In this document: positions 17,495 through 27,394 of the stretch, in pieces
Layout of the letters: every line of letters begins with the position of its first letter
How positions within the stretch are numbered: the first letter of the stretch is position 1
Assembly: GCF_004923315.1 (NCBI RefSeq)
Contig: NZ_CP039651.1
Location: forward strand, 186,001 to 250,000
Direction: 5' to 3'
Length of the DNA: 64,000 nt
Source of the DNA: Azospirillum sp. TSA2s
GTDB lineage: Bacteria; Pseudomonadota; Alphaproteobacteria; Azospirillales; Azospirillaceae
The notes under the pieces: model-generated
Database searches by the model: none
The model's input: only the letters and a program-made list of their open reading frames with translations
Told to the model about the DNA's origin: nothing
Program-made: the position numbers and the translations under genes

Positions 17495-17611
17495 CCGTCC
17501 TTGGCTCCTTGACGCTTGAAGCCAGCGCCTGAGCCCACCAGCGGCACCTGCGTCCCCCCCGCTTGCTGCCATTCCCGCACCGGGAATCCGACCGCGACAC
17601 CGGAGCACTCC

Positions 17612-18295
17612 ATGGTCGTCTTATCCCCTCTCCCGATCCTGTGCGCTGCCGAGTTGGACACGCTCGCGGGGATCCATGCTGATCCCGCCTGCTCCATCAT
17701 CGGCACAGGCACGGTACCGCCAGACCGTCTGCTGGACCTCCACGGCACGGGCGTCTTGGTGAAACCCGCCTACTACGAGCGCGACGGCAAGCCCTGGCCG
17801 GTGTCGGCGCGCGGCTTGGCGGTCCTCCGCCGCGCGGGACTGATCGCGGATGTGCCTCCGATTGAGTGCGTCGCCGCCGTCCGACAGGGGAGCGGATATG
17901 CCGCCATGGAAGGTGCGCCCGTTCAACCCTGGCACCTCATTCTCGACCGGCATCCCTACGCCATTCCGGTCAAGGGCGAGGTGCCGCTCACCCCTGGCTG
18001 GACCCATGTGTTTTCCGGCCATGACGGGCCGGGAACCAGCGACTGGTTCGTGCTGCTCCGGCTTCCCCCAAAGACGCCGGGCACCCGGATACGCGTGGTC
18101 CATCGGGAGCCTGGCTTCTCGCTGTCCAGCACGGAGGGGATGACCGGAACTCTGTCGACCCCACCGTTCGCTGGCGAGTGCAAGAGCTGCAGCTATCCGA
18201 ACAGCCCCTACTCCTGGTTCATTCCGGACGGGGTGTGGAAGTCGTACTGGAACACTTGCGTGACCCGGCTCGACAAGGTGGAGCTGTTGCCGTGA
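17612..18295 (+). CDS. Hypothetical protein (227 aa)
   Basis: The ATG at 17612 (MVVLSPLPILCAAELDTLAG) was chosen because the codons above are low in protein-like character. The N-terminal half looks like a small helical DNA-binding-type region (LAVLRRAGLIADVPPIECV), like the C-terminal part of the 194-aa protein. The C-terminal half has a CKSC motif and aromatic residues (YSWFIPDGVWKSYW). No family is recognised. Sequence 18296-18541 downstream shows no gene or obvious signal. Confidence 0.55.
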   Translation: MVVLSPLPILCAAELDTLAGIHADPACSIIGTGTVPPDRLLDLHGTGVLVKPAYYERDGKPWPVSARGLAVLRRAGLIADVPPIECVAAVRQGSGYAAMEGAPVQPWHLILDRHPYAIPVKGEVPLTPGWTHVFSGHDGPGTSDWFVLLRLPPKTPGTRIRVVHREPGFSLSSTEGMTGTLSTPPFAGECKSCSYPNSPYSWFIPDGVWKSYWNTCVTRLDKVELLP

Positions 18296-18541
18296 CGGCC
18301 GGCATCTATCGCAGCAATCTCGCCACCTAAACGGCCGGCCCGTCGGCCGGAGTGCAGGCCCTTTCGCTCGCCCCTGTTTCGCGCCCTGTCCGTCACCCGT
18401 CTCCGTGACCTCAAGCCGATCAGGGCCGCGACCACCTGTTGGTTCACGGGCCTCCGCGCAATCGCGCCGCCCTAGCCGTCTTCGTCCGCCCCCGACACCA
18501 GAGCGCCGCCACACAGCCGCCGCTACACCCGGACTCTGCCA

Positions 18542-19324
18542 ATGAACATGCTTTCCAAGGCTGATCGCCAGCTCGCCATCGACTTCGACCGCGACTACAC
18601 CATCCCGACATGCATCCATTGCGGCGAGCCGCAGGTCGTGGAACTGGCCGAAATCTGGTCGGATCACTCCTTCATGATCTCCACCTGCTGCCATCTGCTT
18701 TATGAGGAACTGGTTTATGAGATGGCCGATCCGGACTTCCGCACGTCCCTGCTGCAGAACCTGCAAGCGGCGGAGCACCTGGGCGCTGAGCGGCTGCGTC
18801 GGGTGGCCGATCAAGACGGGCAGCTACTCTTGGATTGCGAGTTGGAAGTCGCGCCCATCGCCTTTTCCAGGATGAAAGCCTTCGTCCAGCGCCACCACGA
18901 TCACTGCCCGCCTCCCGTCTGTTGGCGGTATGGCGCTGGCATCTGGAACGGTCACACGCTGGTAGGCGTCGTTTCAGTTGGACGGCCAGTGGCCCGGATG
19001 CTGCCGCAGACGGCCTGGGTGGAGGTTAACCGGCTGTGCGTTGATCGGAGCCTCCCGGACACGCTTCGGTACAAGGCCTGCTCGACCCTCTATGCCTGGG
19101 CGGCCTCTGAGGCTGCCCGGAGGGGGTTCGACCGCATAATCACATACACGCTCTCGACGGAATCCGGCATGAGCCTCCGCTACGCCCGCTGGAAACCCGA
19201 GCACGTAACCCGACCGAAGAGTTGGAACAGCCGGAGCCGCCAGAGGGTCGACAAAACGCCCCTGGTACCGAAGGTCCGCTGGGCACGCGACCTCAAGGCG
19301 GCACGTCCGGCACTCCAAGACTGA
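18542..19324 (+). CDS. XF1762-family GNAT-like protein (260 aa)
   Basis: The C-terminal 150 residues fit the XF1762 group of GNAT-like proteins found on phages and plasmids: AFVQRHHDHCPPPVCWRYG, VGVVSVGRPVARML, VEVNRLCVDR, then a helix with LYAWAASEAARRGFDRIITY and TYTLSTESGMSLR. These strands and the acetyl-CoA-type loop suggest acyltransferase activity, but the substrate is unknown. The N-terminal part (CIHCGEP, STCCHL) adds cysteines that may bind zinc. It is intact; the IS3-family element lies 100 nt downstream. Confidence 0.8.
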   Translation: MNMLSKADRQLAIDFDRDYTIPTCIHCGEPQVVELAEIWSDHSFMISTCCHLLYEELVYEMADPDFRTSLLQNLQAAEHLGAERLRRVADQDGQLLLDCELEVAPIAFSRMKAFVQRHHDHCPPPVCWRYGAGIWNGHTLVGVVSVGRPVARMLPQTAWVEVNRLCVDRSLPDTLRYKACSTLYAWAASEAARRGFDRIITYTLSTESGMSLRYARWKPEHVTRPKSWNSRSRQRVDKTPLVPKVRWARDLKAARPALQD

Positions 19325-19691
19325 GGGAGCAGCGCATGCATACTCCGCGGGTCTGGCTCGCCGCGGCTTCTCGGCGTCGAAGCACGACGTCGGGAGACCG
19401 GCCATACACAGAGCATATCGGAACGTGTCAACGCGAATGAGACAGCCGAGATTTGAGTTCAAGCTCGGGAAACTTGCGTGATCGGAGGCGCCAGCAAACT
19501 GGTCGCCGCGTCCGTCTGCTCGCAGGATGCCGGCGGGCTCAGGTCGCACAAGGCCCTTCCGTCCCGCCCTGTGAGGCGGGTCCCTCGAGAAGAGCCTTGC
19601 CCGCCCCCTCGCGCGCCGGCGTGTTGAATGGCAGGCCGGGACGGCGGGATGGCCGATCTCCAGCCGAACACCGGGATGACAGGACTGAGCA

Positions 19692-20702
19692 TCAGCTCGC
19701 CTTCGGCTCGGCCGGCGGGTTGATCCATACGGCAGCTGGCGGTGCCGGCGCTTCAGGCGGCTTGCGGACGAAACGCTCGGGATGGCGGCGATGCCCCTCA
19801 TCGAGCACTGCCTGACGCGCGGCGCGGATCGCAGCGGTGTCGCCGTAGTGCACCTGGTGCGGGGTCATCAGCGCCAGCCCGGAATGTCGATGTTCGGTGT
19901 TGTACCAGCCGAAGAAGGCGCGGCAGAACGCCCGGGCATCCTGGATCGAGCCGAAGCGGTCCGGGAAGGTGTGATGGTACTTGAGCGTCTTGAACTGCGC
20001 CTCGGAGAACGGGTTGTCGTTGGATTGCTGCGGTCGGCTGTGGCTGCGTGTCACGCCGAGATCAGCCAACAGCTCGATCACCGCCTTGGCCTTCATCGCC
20101 GCCCCGCGGTCGGCATGCAGCGTCAGCCGGTCGCGGGTGATGCCCTGCTTGCGCACCGTCTGTCGGATCAGCCGCTCGGCCAGTGCCGCGCTTTCCCGGT
20201 AGGCCACTGTCCAGCCCACCACGGCGCGGCTGTAGATGTCGAGGATGACGTAGAGGCACAGCCAAGTGCCCTTGACCGGGCCCTTCAGCTTGGTGATGTC
20301 CCAGCTCCACACCTGGTTGGGGCCGGTGGCGAGCAGTTCGGGCTTGCTGTAGGTCGGGTGCCGGCACTGCTGGCGGCGCTCGCGCACCTCATCGTTGGCG
20401 GCGAGCAGGCGGTACATGGTGCGCACCGAGCACAGGTACTGCCCTTCATCGAGCAGGGTGGCGTAGACCTGGGCCGGGGCGGCATCGACGAAGCGGTCCC
20501 CATGCAGCAGGTCAAGCACGTGATCGCGCTCACCGCCGCTCAGCGCGCGTGGTGGACGGGGCCGACGGCGGGATGGCGGTGGTGGACCAACCCGGCGCTG
20601 CCGGTCGCGATGACGATAGAAGCTGGCGCGCGGCACACCAAGCGCCCGGCAGGCGGTGGAGACGTCCACCGCCGAAGCAGCCTGCTCAATGGCGGTCATC
20701 AT
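19692..20702 (-). CDS. IS3-family transposase OrfB, DDE integrase core (336 aa)
   Basis: An N-terminal helix-turn-helix-like part (CRALGVPRASFYRHRDRQ) precedes an rve-type catalytic core: WSWDITKLKG (first Asp), LTLHADRGAAMKA (second Asp), and NDNPFSEAQFKTLKY (Glu). The end GWYNTEHRHSGL is typical of the family. Its start overlaps the orfA stop by 4 nt, consistent with coupled translation or programmed -1 frameshifting to an OrfAB fusion. Confidence 0.92.
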   Translation of the reverse strand: MMTAIEQAASAVDVSTACRALGVPRASFYRHRDRQRRVGPPPPSRRRPRPPRALSGGERDHVLDLLHGDRFVDAAPAQVYATLLDEGQYLCSVRTMYRLLAANDEVRERRQQCRHPTYSKPELLATGPNQVWSWDITKLKGPVKGTWLCLYVILDIYSRAVVGWTVAYRESAALAERLIRQTVRKQGITRDRLTLHADRGAAMKAKAVIELLADLGVTRSHSRPQQSNDNPFSEAQFKTLKYHHTFPDRFGSIQDARAFCRAFFGWYNTEHRHSGLALMTPHQVHYGDTAAIRAARQAVLDEGHRRHPERFVRKPPEAPAPPAAVWINPPAEPKAS

Positions 20703-21124
20703 TTGCTCTCGCCGTGGTCCATCGAGGGCAACGGAAGTCCCAGCACGTCGGAAAGTTTTTTTTGGAGATCAATGACCGCTTCGGCGCGGGTGAGGCGCTC
20801 ACGCAGGCGTGCATTCTCCCGCTCCAGGCGCTCCACGTCGCTTTTCAGAGGATTGGTCGGCGGGGTCTTCGGCCCCGGCTTGGCCGGGGCGAGGCCGCGC
20901 AACTGTCCACCATCGCGTTGGCGGCGCCAACGGGTGACATTGGAGGAATACAGCCCCTCACGACGCAGGATGGCGCCAATCTCCTTGGGGTGGGCGCGGT
21001 CGATCTCCTCCAGCACGCGCAGTTTGTCGGCGACGCTGAAGCTGCGGCGCTGCGGGCGCTCGCTCACCTCCGGGTCGGGAGTGGATACGGTGGTGGAAGC
21101 AGGGGGGAGTGTCGGTGTGCTCAT
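20699..21124 (-). CDS. IS3-family transposase OrfA (141 aa)
   Basis: This is a helix-turn-helix protein (RSFSVADKLRVLEEIDRA, then GLYSSNVTRWRRQRDGG) followed by a leucine-zipper-like coiled coil (VERLERENARLRERLTRAEA), the standard OrfA layout. It recognises the IS ends and pairs with OrfB. A run of T/A near 20755 (GTTTTTTTTGG on the plus strand) lies close to its C-terminus and could be a frameshift site. Confidence 0.88.
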   Translation of the reverse strand: MSTPTLPPASTTVSTPDPEVSERPQRRSFSVADKLRVLEEIDRAHPKEIGAILRREGLYSSNVTRWRRQRDGGQLRGLAPAKPGPKTPPTNPLKSDVERLERENARLRERLTRAEAVIDLQKKLSDVLGLPLPSMDHGESK

Positions 21125-21204
21125 CAGGTCCTCAACAGCGCCCTCTACCGATCATTTCAGCAGGCGGCTGTCTCACTCAACGTTGGCACAGAGGGTATCG
21201 TCCG

Positions 21205-21741
21205 TCACGAACGGGCAGCCGGGGCGAGCTTCGCCAAGTCCAACTCGCCCTCGGCGCCCCACCCGGCGGTGCCGGCCTTCACCTCGGGCCGGAACGCCTC
21301 ATACATCCGGAACGCCTGCCGTGCGAGGTCCGCCGGTGGCAATGAGTGGGCCAGCACCGTCATGGCCTGACGCACATCCTCCAGGTCGTCCCCAAACTTC
21401 CCGGCCAAGTACCGGTTCACGCTCGCCGGCGTGATCGGCTTGCCTTGACGGACCGCACGCAAGCCGCCCTTGGTGTGCACGGCGGGGACCGACCGTCCCA
21501 TGAGGTGAAGGTGGATCTCTTCGCCATCTTGGAGCGCCTTGCGCTGATCGCTCACCGTCTCTGGGGTCGGCTCGAAAATTCCCAGCCGGACACCTTTGGC
21601 ATGCGCTGTGAGGCCCGATAGAGCCTTTCCCATAGTGAGGGCCTCATCACGGTCCAGACCTAGCCGTTCCGCGACCACTGCAGCCCACAGCGTCAACACC
21701 GGTGCCCTGTTGATCATGATCTTGCGATGCGATGGCGACAT
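21205..21741 (-). CDS. Conserved hypothetical protein (178 aa)
   Basis: The N-terminal segment APVLTLWAAVVAERLGLDRD, followed by GKALSGLTAHAKGVRLGIFE, is a pattern I recognise from uncharacterised alphaproteobacterial and actinobacterial proteins of about this length. The family includes a VNRYLAGKFGDDLEDVRQAM segment near the middle and an end reading FRPEVKAGTAGWGAEG. Function is unknown. The protein appears complete, so the nearby IS3-family element (ending at 21188) did not disrupt it. Confidence 0.65.
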   Translation of the reverse strand: MSPSHRKIMINRAPVLTLWAAVVAERLGLDRDEALTMGKALSGLTAHAKGVRLGIFEPTPETVSDQRKALQDGEEIHLHLMGRSVPAVHTKGGLRAVRQGKPITPASVNRYLAGKFGDDLEDVRQAMTVLAHSLPPADLARQAFRMYEAFRPEVKAGTAGWGAEGELDLAKLAPAARS

Positions 21742-22164
21742 AGTTCGATCCTTGTGTTAACGCCCTCATCTGAACGGAGCCTCAGATAAGCGGTTCCGTT
21801 AGGAGGGACTTCCAGAACGGGCGATGGAGAGTTGCGGAGATTGCCGCAGTCGCCGCAGCGGGTCTCTGGGCTGCAGACGACTAGCTGCCGCTAGGTGATG
21901 CTCTGCCGCCTTCGCCCATGCGTGACCTGCGCCAGATCCGACGCAGCTTGCGCCTTGGCGCTGCCGGCGGCGCCCTAACCAGGGATGACTGGGCAAGCCA
22001 GCGTCTGACTCGGACATCAAGTATTGCATTAGAAGCGCGCCTTGCCACCACCCCACCTAAAACGCATTACTATTGCTCCGCGTCCGACCGATACATTGAA
22101 GATACCTCACGCTTGTAGATGGCGGAGCTTAAAGTGTAGCGTTACGCTTCATTTATCGTTGCAT
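21742..22164. other. Intergenic region upstream of the strawberry-notch gene
   Basis: No convincing gene. A short palindrome AGCGTTACGCT (22138-22148) sits just before promoter copy D and could be an additional operator. The other three promoter copies lack it. Confidence 0.4.
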
Positions 22165-22185
22165 GGCTGCGCTCTGTACGATATA
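22165..22185 (+). promoter_or_regulatory. Shared promoter/operator element, copy D
   Basis: The core TGCGCTCTGTACGATA (22168-22183) lies 44 nt before the ATG at 22228. The box GTTCCCCACAC is at 22196-22206, 13 nt after the core. The palindrome AGCGTTACGCT lies about 20 nt upstream. Confidence 0.75.
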
Positions 22186-22227
22186 ACGGCGCTGTGTTCC
22201 CCACACTCCGCCCGCAGAGGCTCCCGC

Positions 22228-25200
22228 ATGCAATCCGCTCCCGACTTTTCGCTTGTCATGAACCGCTACCGTTCCAGCGTCGGTGCCGCCGTCCAGGCCG
22301 GCACGCTGCCTCGCGGCTTCGGCATTGAGGTTCGCTGCACGCCCGCCGGCATGTTCACGGCTCTCAACGTCGAGGTCATTCGGTGTGAGGTTCTTGTTGT
22401 GGACCCCGCCCATGCCGCATCGCCAATGCCTGTTCTGAACACCGCCGGCGAATACCTGCGTAAGGTGCTGCTCAAGCTCGCAAATGAGAACGCCGGCATC
22501 GTGGGCGTGGTGAAGTACCGCCGCGATCTCTTGGCGCAACAGGCGTCCACGGTGCGCACGCTGGACGCCTCGGCGCTGGCCGCAATGGCGTGGGCTCCCC
22601 CGGCCAACGACTGCGCTCCGGAAGAGCCCCCGCCGCCCGCGTCGGCTGCTTGCGATGAAACGATGGTGAGCGGCTACGCTCTGCTCGCCGATCGCCTCTT
22701 GGAACGGATCAACGCCGGGGCGGCCATGTCGTCGGCGGAGCTTTTCAAACTGGCGGACGAAGCGTTCGGCGGAACCATGGGCGCGGGCGCTTACGTTGCC
22801 AAGGACGCCTATGAGGCGTCGGAACTGGCGATGAACCGCCATATTCGCGCCAACTCTGCCGTCTGGAAGCTGGACGTTGATGCGGACAGCGCCGTTCGGA
22901 TCGCGTCAGAAATCGAGGCGGCGGCGGCTCTGTTCCCCACTCAGACCCGCCGCGATGGGGAAATGCTGGCGCTGCAACAGTTCTCGACGCCTCCCGCCTA
23001 CGCCTACGCGCTGGCTTGGGCCGCGGGCGTGACTGCAGGCGACGTTGTGTTTGAGCCCAGCGCCGGGAATGGGGGGCTTGCGGTGCATGCCTCCAACGCC
23101 GGAGCTAAGGTCCACGTCAACGAAATCGCCAACCGTCGCAAGCTGGTTCTGCGGGCGCTCGGCTACGAGCCCACCGGCGAGAATGCCGAACAGGTCCACA
23201 ACATCTTCGCGGGCAAGCTGACGCCTACCGTGGTTCTGATGAACCCGCCCTTTAGCCGGTCGATCCGCACGGGCGACAAAAAGGACCTGTCGGTGGCCGG
23301 CGAACACGTCGAGGCCGCGCTAAAGCTGCTGCCGAACGGTGGCCGTCTCGTCTGCATCACCGGCAAAAACACCGGGGCCATCGGCAATCGGGGCTCGTGG
23401 ATCACGCGTATCCGCTCCAAATACGCCGTGCGGGCCAACCTGCTTGTGGGTGGTGCGCTCTACAAGGCTCATGGAACCAGCATCGAAACCCGCGTCGTGG
23501 TGATCGACAAGGTTCCGGCGAACAACACCACGCCGGTCATTGGGCAGGCGGACACCCTGGAACAGCTTATCCGCCTCCTGGCCCCGGTGCGCCGTACGTC
23601 CAAGGTGGACGACGACGGTGACGGCGCGGACAGCCGCTTTGCCGCTTACCGTCCGGCCCGCCTGGACACTGCCAAGCTGGGCCTGCCCACGCCGGCCCCG
23701 CATCCGGGAAAGCTCGTGGAAAGCTGGGCCATGTCGGCGGTCACGCCGCCGGAAATCTGGTATGTGCCCAGCTTCCCGGAAGACGTGATCGCGGAAGGAA
23801 AAATCTCGGCTGCGCAGTTGGAAGTCGTCTGCTACGCAGGTCAAGCGCACGCTCAATGGCTGGAAGCACATACCGATGGTGTTCCGTGGCGCCGTGCTTA
23901 CTACATCGGCGATGGAACAGGGGTGGGCAAAGGGCGCGAGATCGCCGCGATTATCTTGGACAACTGGCACAAGGGCGTTCAACGCCATGTTTGGCTGACG
24001 AAGGACAGCACCAAACTCTTGAAGGCCGCAAAGCGCGACTTCAAGGCCTTGGGTGGCGATCCGGCCCTGGTGTTCCCATTGCGCGCCACCCCGGCGGGCG
24101 AGGCGGTGAAGGCCGCGCATGGCGTGATGCTCGTTTCGTTCGGAGAACTGCGGTCGAACCGCCCCGGTAAATCGCGGGTCCAGCAGATTGTCGACTGGCT
24201 GGGCTCAGATTTTGAGGGCGTTCTTGCCATGGACGAGTCCCACAAAATGGGCAACGCCATGGATGAAAAGGGGGAGAGGGGCCGCACGAAAGCGTCTCAA
24301 ACGGCTTTGGCAGGAATCGATATTCAGCGTCTGCTACCAAAGGCGCGTGTCGTCTATATCTCGGCCACGGCTGCATCCGAAGTGCGCAATTTCTGCTTCG
24401 CTGATCGCCTCGGCATTTATGGACCGGGCACGCCGTTTCCCACCAAAGAGGCTTTCGTGTACCGCATCGAGGCCGGCGGCGTAGCCTCAATGGAGATCGT
24501 CGCCCGTGATTTGAAGGCCATGGGCTTGTTCTCGGCCCGCTCGCTGTCGTACGCCGACGTGAAGTTTGAGCGGCTGGTTCACGAGTTGGCCCCGGCTCAA
24601 TTGGAAACCTACGATACCTTGGCTGATGCCTGGCAAATCGTGCTTTCCAACCTCGATGCCGCCATGGACTCAGCGGGTTCTAAGTCTGACGCCGGCGCCC
24701 GCAGCGCCGCCCTGTCGGCATTCTGGGGGGCCAACCAGCGCTTCTGGAATCAGGTTCTCACGTCCATGCAGCTGCCGACAGCGGTCCGTGAAATGGAGCG
24801 CGACATAGCCGCCGGTCATGCCGTGGTCGTCCAACTCGTGAATACCCTGGAAGCCCAGCAGGAACGCGCCCTGTCCAAGGAGGGCGCCATGGAAGCTCTC
24901 GACGATCTGGACCTGACGCCTCGTGACATTCTGATGCAGTATTTGGAGGCGTCGTTCCCCATTCACGCCTACGAGGAATACACCGACGAAGAGGGCAACA
25001 CGCGGACCCGCCCCGTAATCGACGAAGCGGGGAACCGCGTCGTGTGCGCAGAAGCGGTCATGATGCGTGACGATATGCTGGCCCGCGTCGGCTCCCTCAA
25101 GGTGCCGCACGGGCCGCTGGAAGCCATCATCGACCATTTCGGCGTGGAAACCGTGGCCGAGATTACGGGCCGCTCCCGCCGGGTCGTCACCCTGGCCGAT

Positions 25201-25476
25201 CCGGAAACCGGTCTGCCGACGCGCCAGATCCAAGCCCGGAGCGAGGGCGCCCGCCTCGCCGACATGGAAGCGTTCGCCAACGACAATAAGCGCATTCTGA
25301 TTTTCAGCAATGCCGCCAACACGGGCGTGGATTTTCACGCGTCCAATCAGATCCCCAATCGTCGCCTGCGCCGTCATTACGTGCTGCAGGCGGGGTGGAA
25401 TGCGAAAGAATGCACCCAGGCCCTGGGGGGGTCACTACACGAAAGTGATCAGATTGTCCGGGATGTGAGAACGTAA
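22228..25476 (+). pseudogene. Strawberry-notch-type helicase with methyltransferase domain, 3' truncated
   Basis: A large plasmid/phage-type fusion. An N-terminal region of unknown role precedes an adenine-methyltransferase-like fold (VFEPSAGNGGLAVHASNAG near residue 275, motif IV MNPPFSRS near 340), then an SNF2/strawberry-notch-like helicase: Walker A GDGTGVGKGRE near 559, LAMDESHKMG near 666, and the C-terminal ILIFSNAANTGVDFHASNQ near 1030. The frame should continue from TQALG into a GRTHRTNQ-like motif VI, but it enters the left inverted repeat of a Tn3-family transposon at about 25428 and stops at 25476 (1082 residues). It therefore lacks the last arginine finger and the C-terminus. It is likely inactive as a helicase; the methyltransferase part could survive. 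The start follows promoter copy D. Confidence 0.85.
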
Positions 25477-25483
25477 ATGGAAC

Positions 25484-26182
25484 TTATGCGGCAAGTAGGG
25501 ACTGCATCCTCCGCAACGGTCTGAGGCCGGTTTCCGGGAGGGGGTCGGCCCCCCAGACATAGTCGCCGGTGAGGCCGACGTGCTCCCATCCCAGAGGTGC
25601 GACATGCCGCATCAATTCCGGGGTGACAGCGTGCCCTTGGCTTGCCAGTTCGGCGAAGGCAGCTTCGAGATAGCGTGTGTTCCACAGGATGATCGCCGAC
25701 ACCAGCAGGTTCAGCCCCGAGGCGCGGAAGACCTGGTTCTCGAAACTGCGATCGCGCATTTCACCCAGACGATTGAAGAAGATCGCCCTGGCCAGGGCGT
25801 TTCGGGCCTCCCCCTTGTTGAGACCGGCGTTGGCGCGTCTCCGAAGTCCGGGATCACGCAGCCATTGCAAGGTGAACGCTGTCCGTTCGATACGGCCCAG
25901 CTCTCGCAGGGCCAAAGCCAAGCCATTTTGCCGTGGGTAAGCCGAGAGCCGCCGCAGCATGGCCGAGGCCGTTGTGGTTCCTGAATGGATTGAGGTTGCC
26001 AGTCGCAGCAGCTCGGCCCAGTTGGCGGTGAGATGGTCGATGTCGATGGTTCCGCCGACCAAAGGCTGCAGCATGGCCGGGGCCTCTCGGCCGGGCAGCA
26101 GGTAGAGCCGCCGGTCCTTCAAATCACGAATGCGTGGGGCAAAACGGAAACCGAGCAAGGCACACAACCCAAACACATGGTC
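25484..26182 (-). pseudogene. tnpA: Tn3-family transposase TnpA, C-terminal part (232 aa)
   Basis: The segment begins DHVFGLCALLGFRFAPRIRD and ends RRMQSLLAA, the standard C-terminus of Tn3-family transposases, including the catalytic Glu region (RAIFFNRLGEMRDRSFENQ). It is separated from its N-terminal part (29597-31873) by the Tn554-like element. Joining codon 29597 to codon 26182 restores a continuous 991-residue frame, the normal size of the family. Confidence 0.92.
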
Positions 26183-26257
26183 GCTCGTTATATGGACACT
26201 TGGCTCCAAGGAGCCTTTCGAGCGTTCTTGTGACGACATCGGACACAGGGGGCGTCT

Positions 26258-27394
26258 ATGGCCAGGATCGAGCGCACGGAGGGGCAGTCGGTACGGTATC
26301 GCTTGGTCTCGGCAGCGGGTGAGCCGGTGTCGATCGTCCAGGATTTCCTCGCCCACCTGCTCGCCCGGGGTTGTTCACCCAACACGGTAGCCGCCTACGC
26401 CTTCGACCTGCGCCACCTCTGGACCTTCCTGGAAGCCTCGGGTGTGCCCTGGAACCGGATGCTGCCCCCCGATGCGATCGGTCTGCTCGCCCATCTGCGC
26501 AGCGTCGTGGTTCGCCGGAGGCGGCGCGCCGAGCCGTCCTTGCTTGCGGCGGGTGGTGATCGCGTGCTGGGCCTGTCTGCTGCGGCTATCAACCGGGCGC
26601 TTGCTGCGGCGGCCTCGCTTTACGAGTTCGCCATCGTCGCGGGGCGTCTCGATGGCCCCAACCCGCTGGCGTGCGGGGAGCACAAGAACGCCGTTCCGGT
26701 GACGGACCGCCATCGGCCGTTCCTGGATGGCATCGCGCGGCGCTCGCCGATCCGGCGCGGCATGCGGGTGAAGACGGCGCTCCGGTTGCCCCGCCCGCTC
26801 GAGCCCGAGCAGGTGGCGGCGCTGGTCGGCTGCCTGCGCTGCAAGCGGGACCTTGCCCTGGTCAGGCTCATGTTGGACGGGGGCCTGCGCCCGGGCGAGG
26901 CGTTGGCGCTGCGGGTCGCGGACGTCGCCTACGGCCGGCGCCGGGTGGTGATACGGCACGATACCGAGCACCCCAAGGGTGTGCGGCCGAAATCGCGCAC
27001 GGAGCGCGTTGTCGACCTGCACGAACCGGAGACCCTCGCCGCCGTCGCCGACTACATGATGTCTGAGAGGCCGGTTGAGGCGGACTCTCCCTACCTGTTC
27101 TTAGTCGGTGGCCACGGCCGACGCCGACTGGAGCCGCTGAGCTACGCGGCACTGGCCAAGCTTTTCGCCCGGGCAGCAGCGCGCGCCGGCATCCGCGAGG
27201 CCTGGGTCACTCCGCACGCGCTGCGCCACACACACGCCACACGCATGTGGGAGGGTGGGATGCGCGAACTGGCGCTGCAGCGCCGGCTGGGACATGCCTC
27301 ACCGGTGTCGACGCGCATCTACACCCGGGTGTCCGATGCCGCCGTCGTCGCGGAGTATCGCCGGGCCGTTGGGCTTGATCGGGAGGTCCCATGA
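26258..27394 (+). CDS. Tyrosine recombinase, Tn554 TnpA-like (378 aa)
   Basis: An N-terminal SAM-like core-binding domain (SIVQDFLAHLLARGCSPNTV, about residues 25-110) is followed by a catalytic domain: Arg in LMLDGGLRPGEALAL, HALRHTHATRM (His-x-x-Arg), LGHASPVSTRIYTRV with the nucleophilic Tyr. It presumably cuts and rejoins the ends of the 3.4-kb element together with the next gene, whose start overlaps its stop by 4 nt (ATGA). Length fits Tn554 TnpA (about 361 aa). Confidence 0.9.
   Translation: MARIERTEGQSVRYRLVSAAGEPVSIVQDFLAHLLARGCSPNTVAAYAFDLRHLWTFLEASGVPWNRMLPPDAIGLLAHLRSVVVRRRRRAEPSLLAAGGDRVLGLSAAAINRALAAAASLYEFAIVAGRLDGPNPLACGEHKNAVPVTDRHRPFLDGIARRSPIRRGMRVKTALRLPRPLEPEQVAALVGCLRCKRDLALVRLMLDGGLRPGEALALRVADVAYGRRRVVIRHDTEHPKGVRPKSRTERVVDLHEPETLAAVADYMMSERPVEADSPYLFLVGGHGRRRLEPLSYAALAKLFARAAARAGIREAWVTPHALRHTHATRMWEGGMRELALQRRLGHASPVSTRIYTRVSDAAVVAEYRRAVGLDREVP

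Larger units (their letters stand above)
19426..21188 (-). mobile_element. IS3-family insertion sequence
   Basis: Imperfect terminal inverted repeats begin TGTCAACG (19426) and, on the other strand, TGCCAACG (21188). They share TGAGACAGCCG at the inner edge. Two transposase reading frames fill most of the element, arranged as in the IS3 family. No clear target duplication is seen at the ends I propose. The 266 nt between the left end and orfB (19426-19691) contain no gene but a hairpin (CCCGCC/GGCGGG at 19563-19580). Confidence 0.8.

Noticed and set aside
19782..21434. 550-aa plus-strand ORF opposite the IS3-family transposase
   Set aside because: Shadow frame of orfA/orfB; composition follows the opposite strand.
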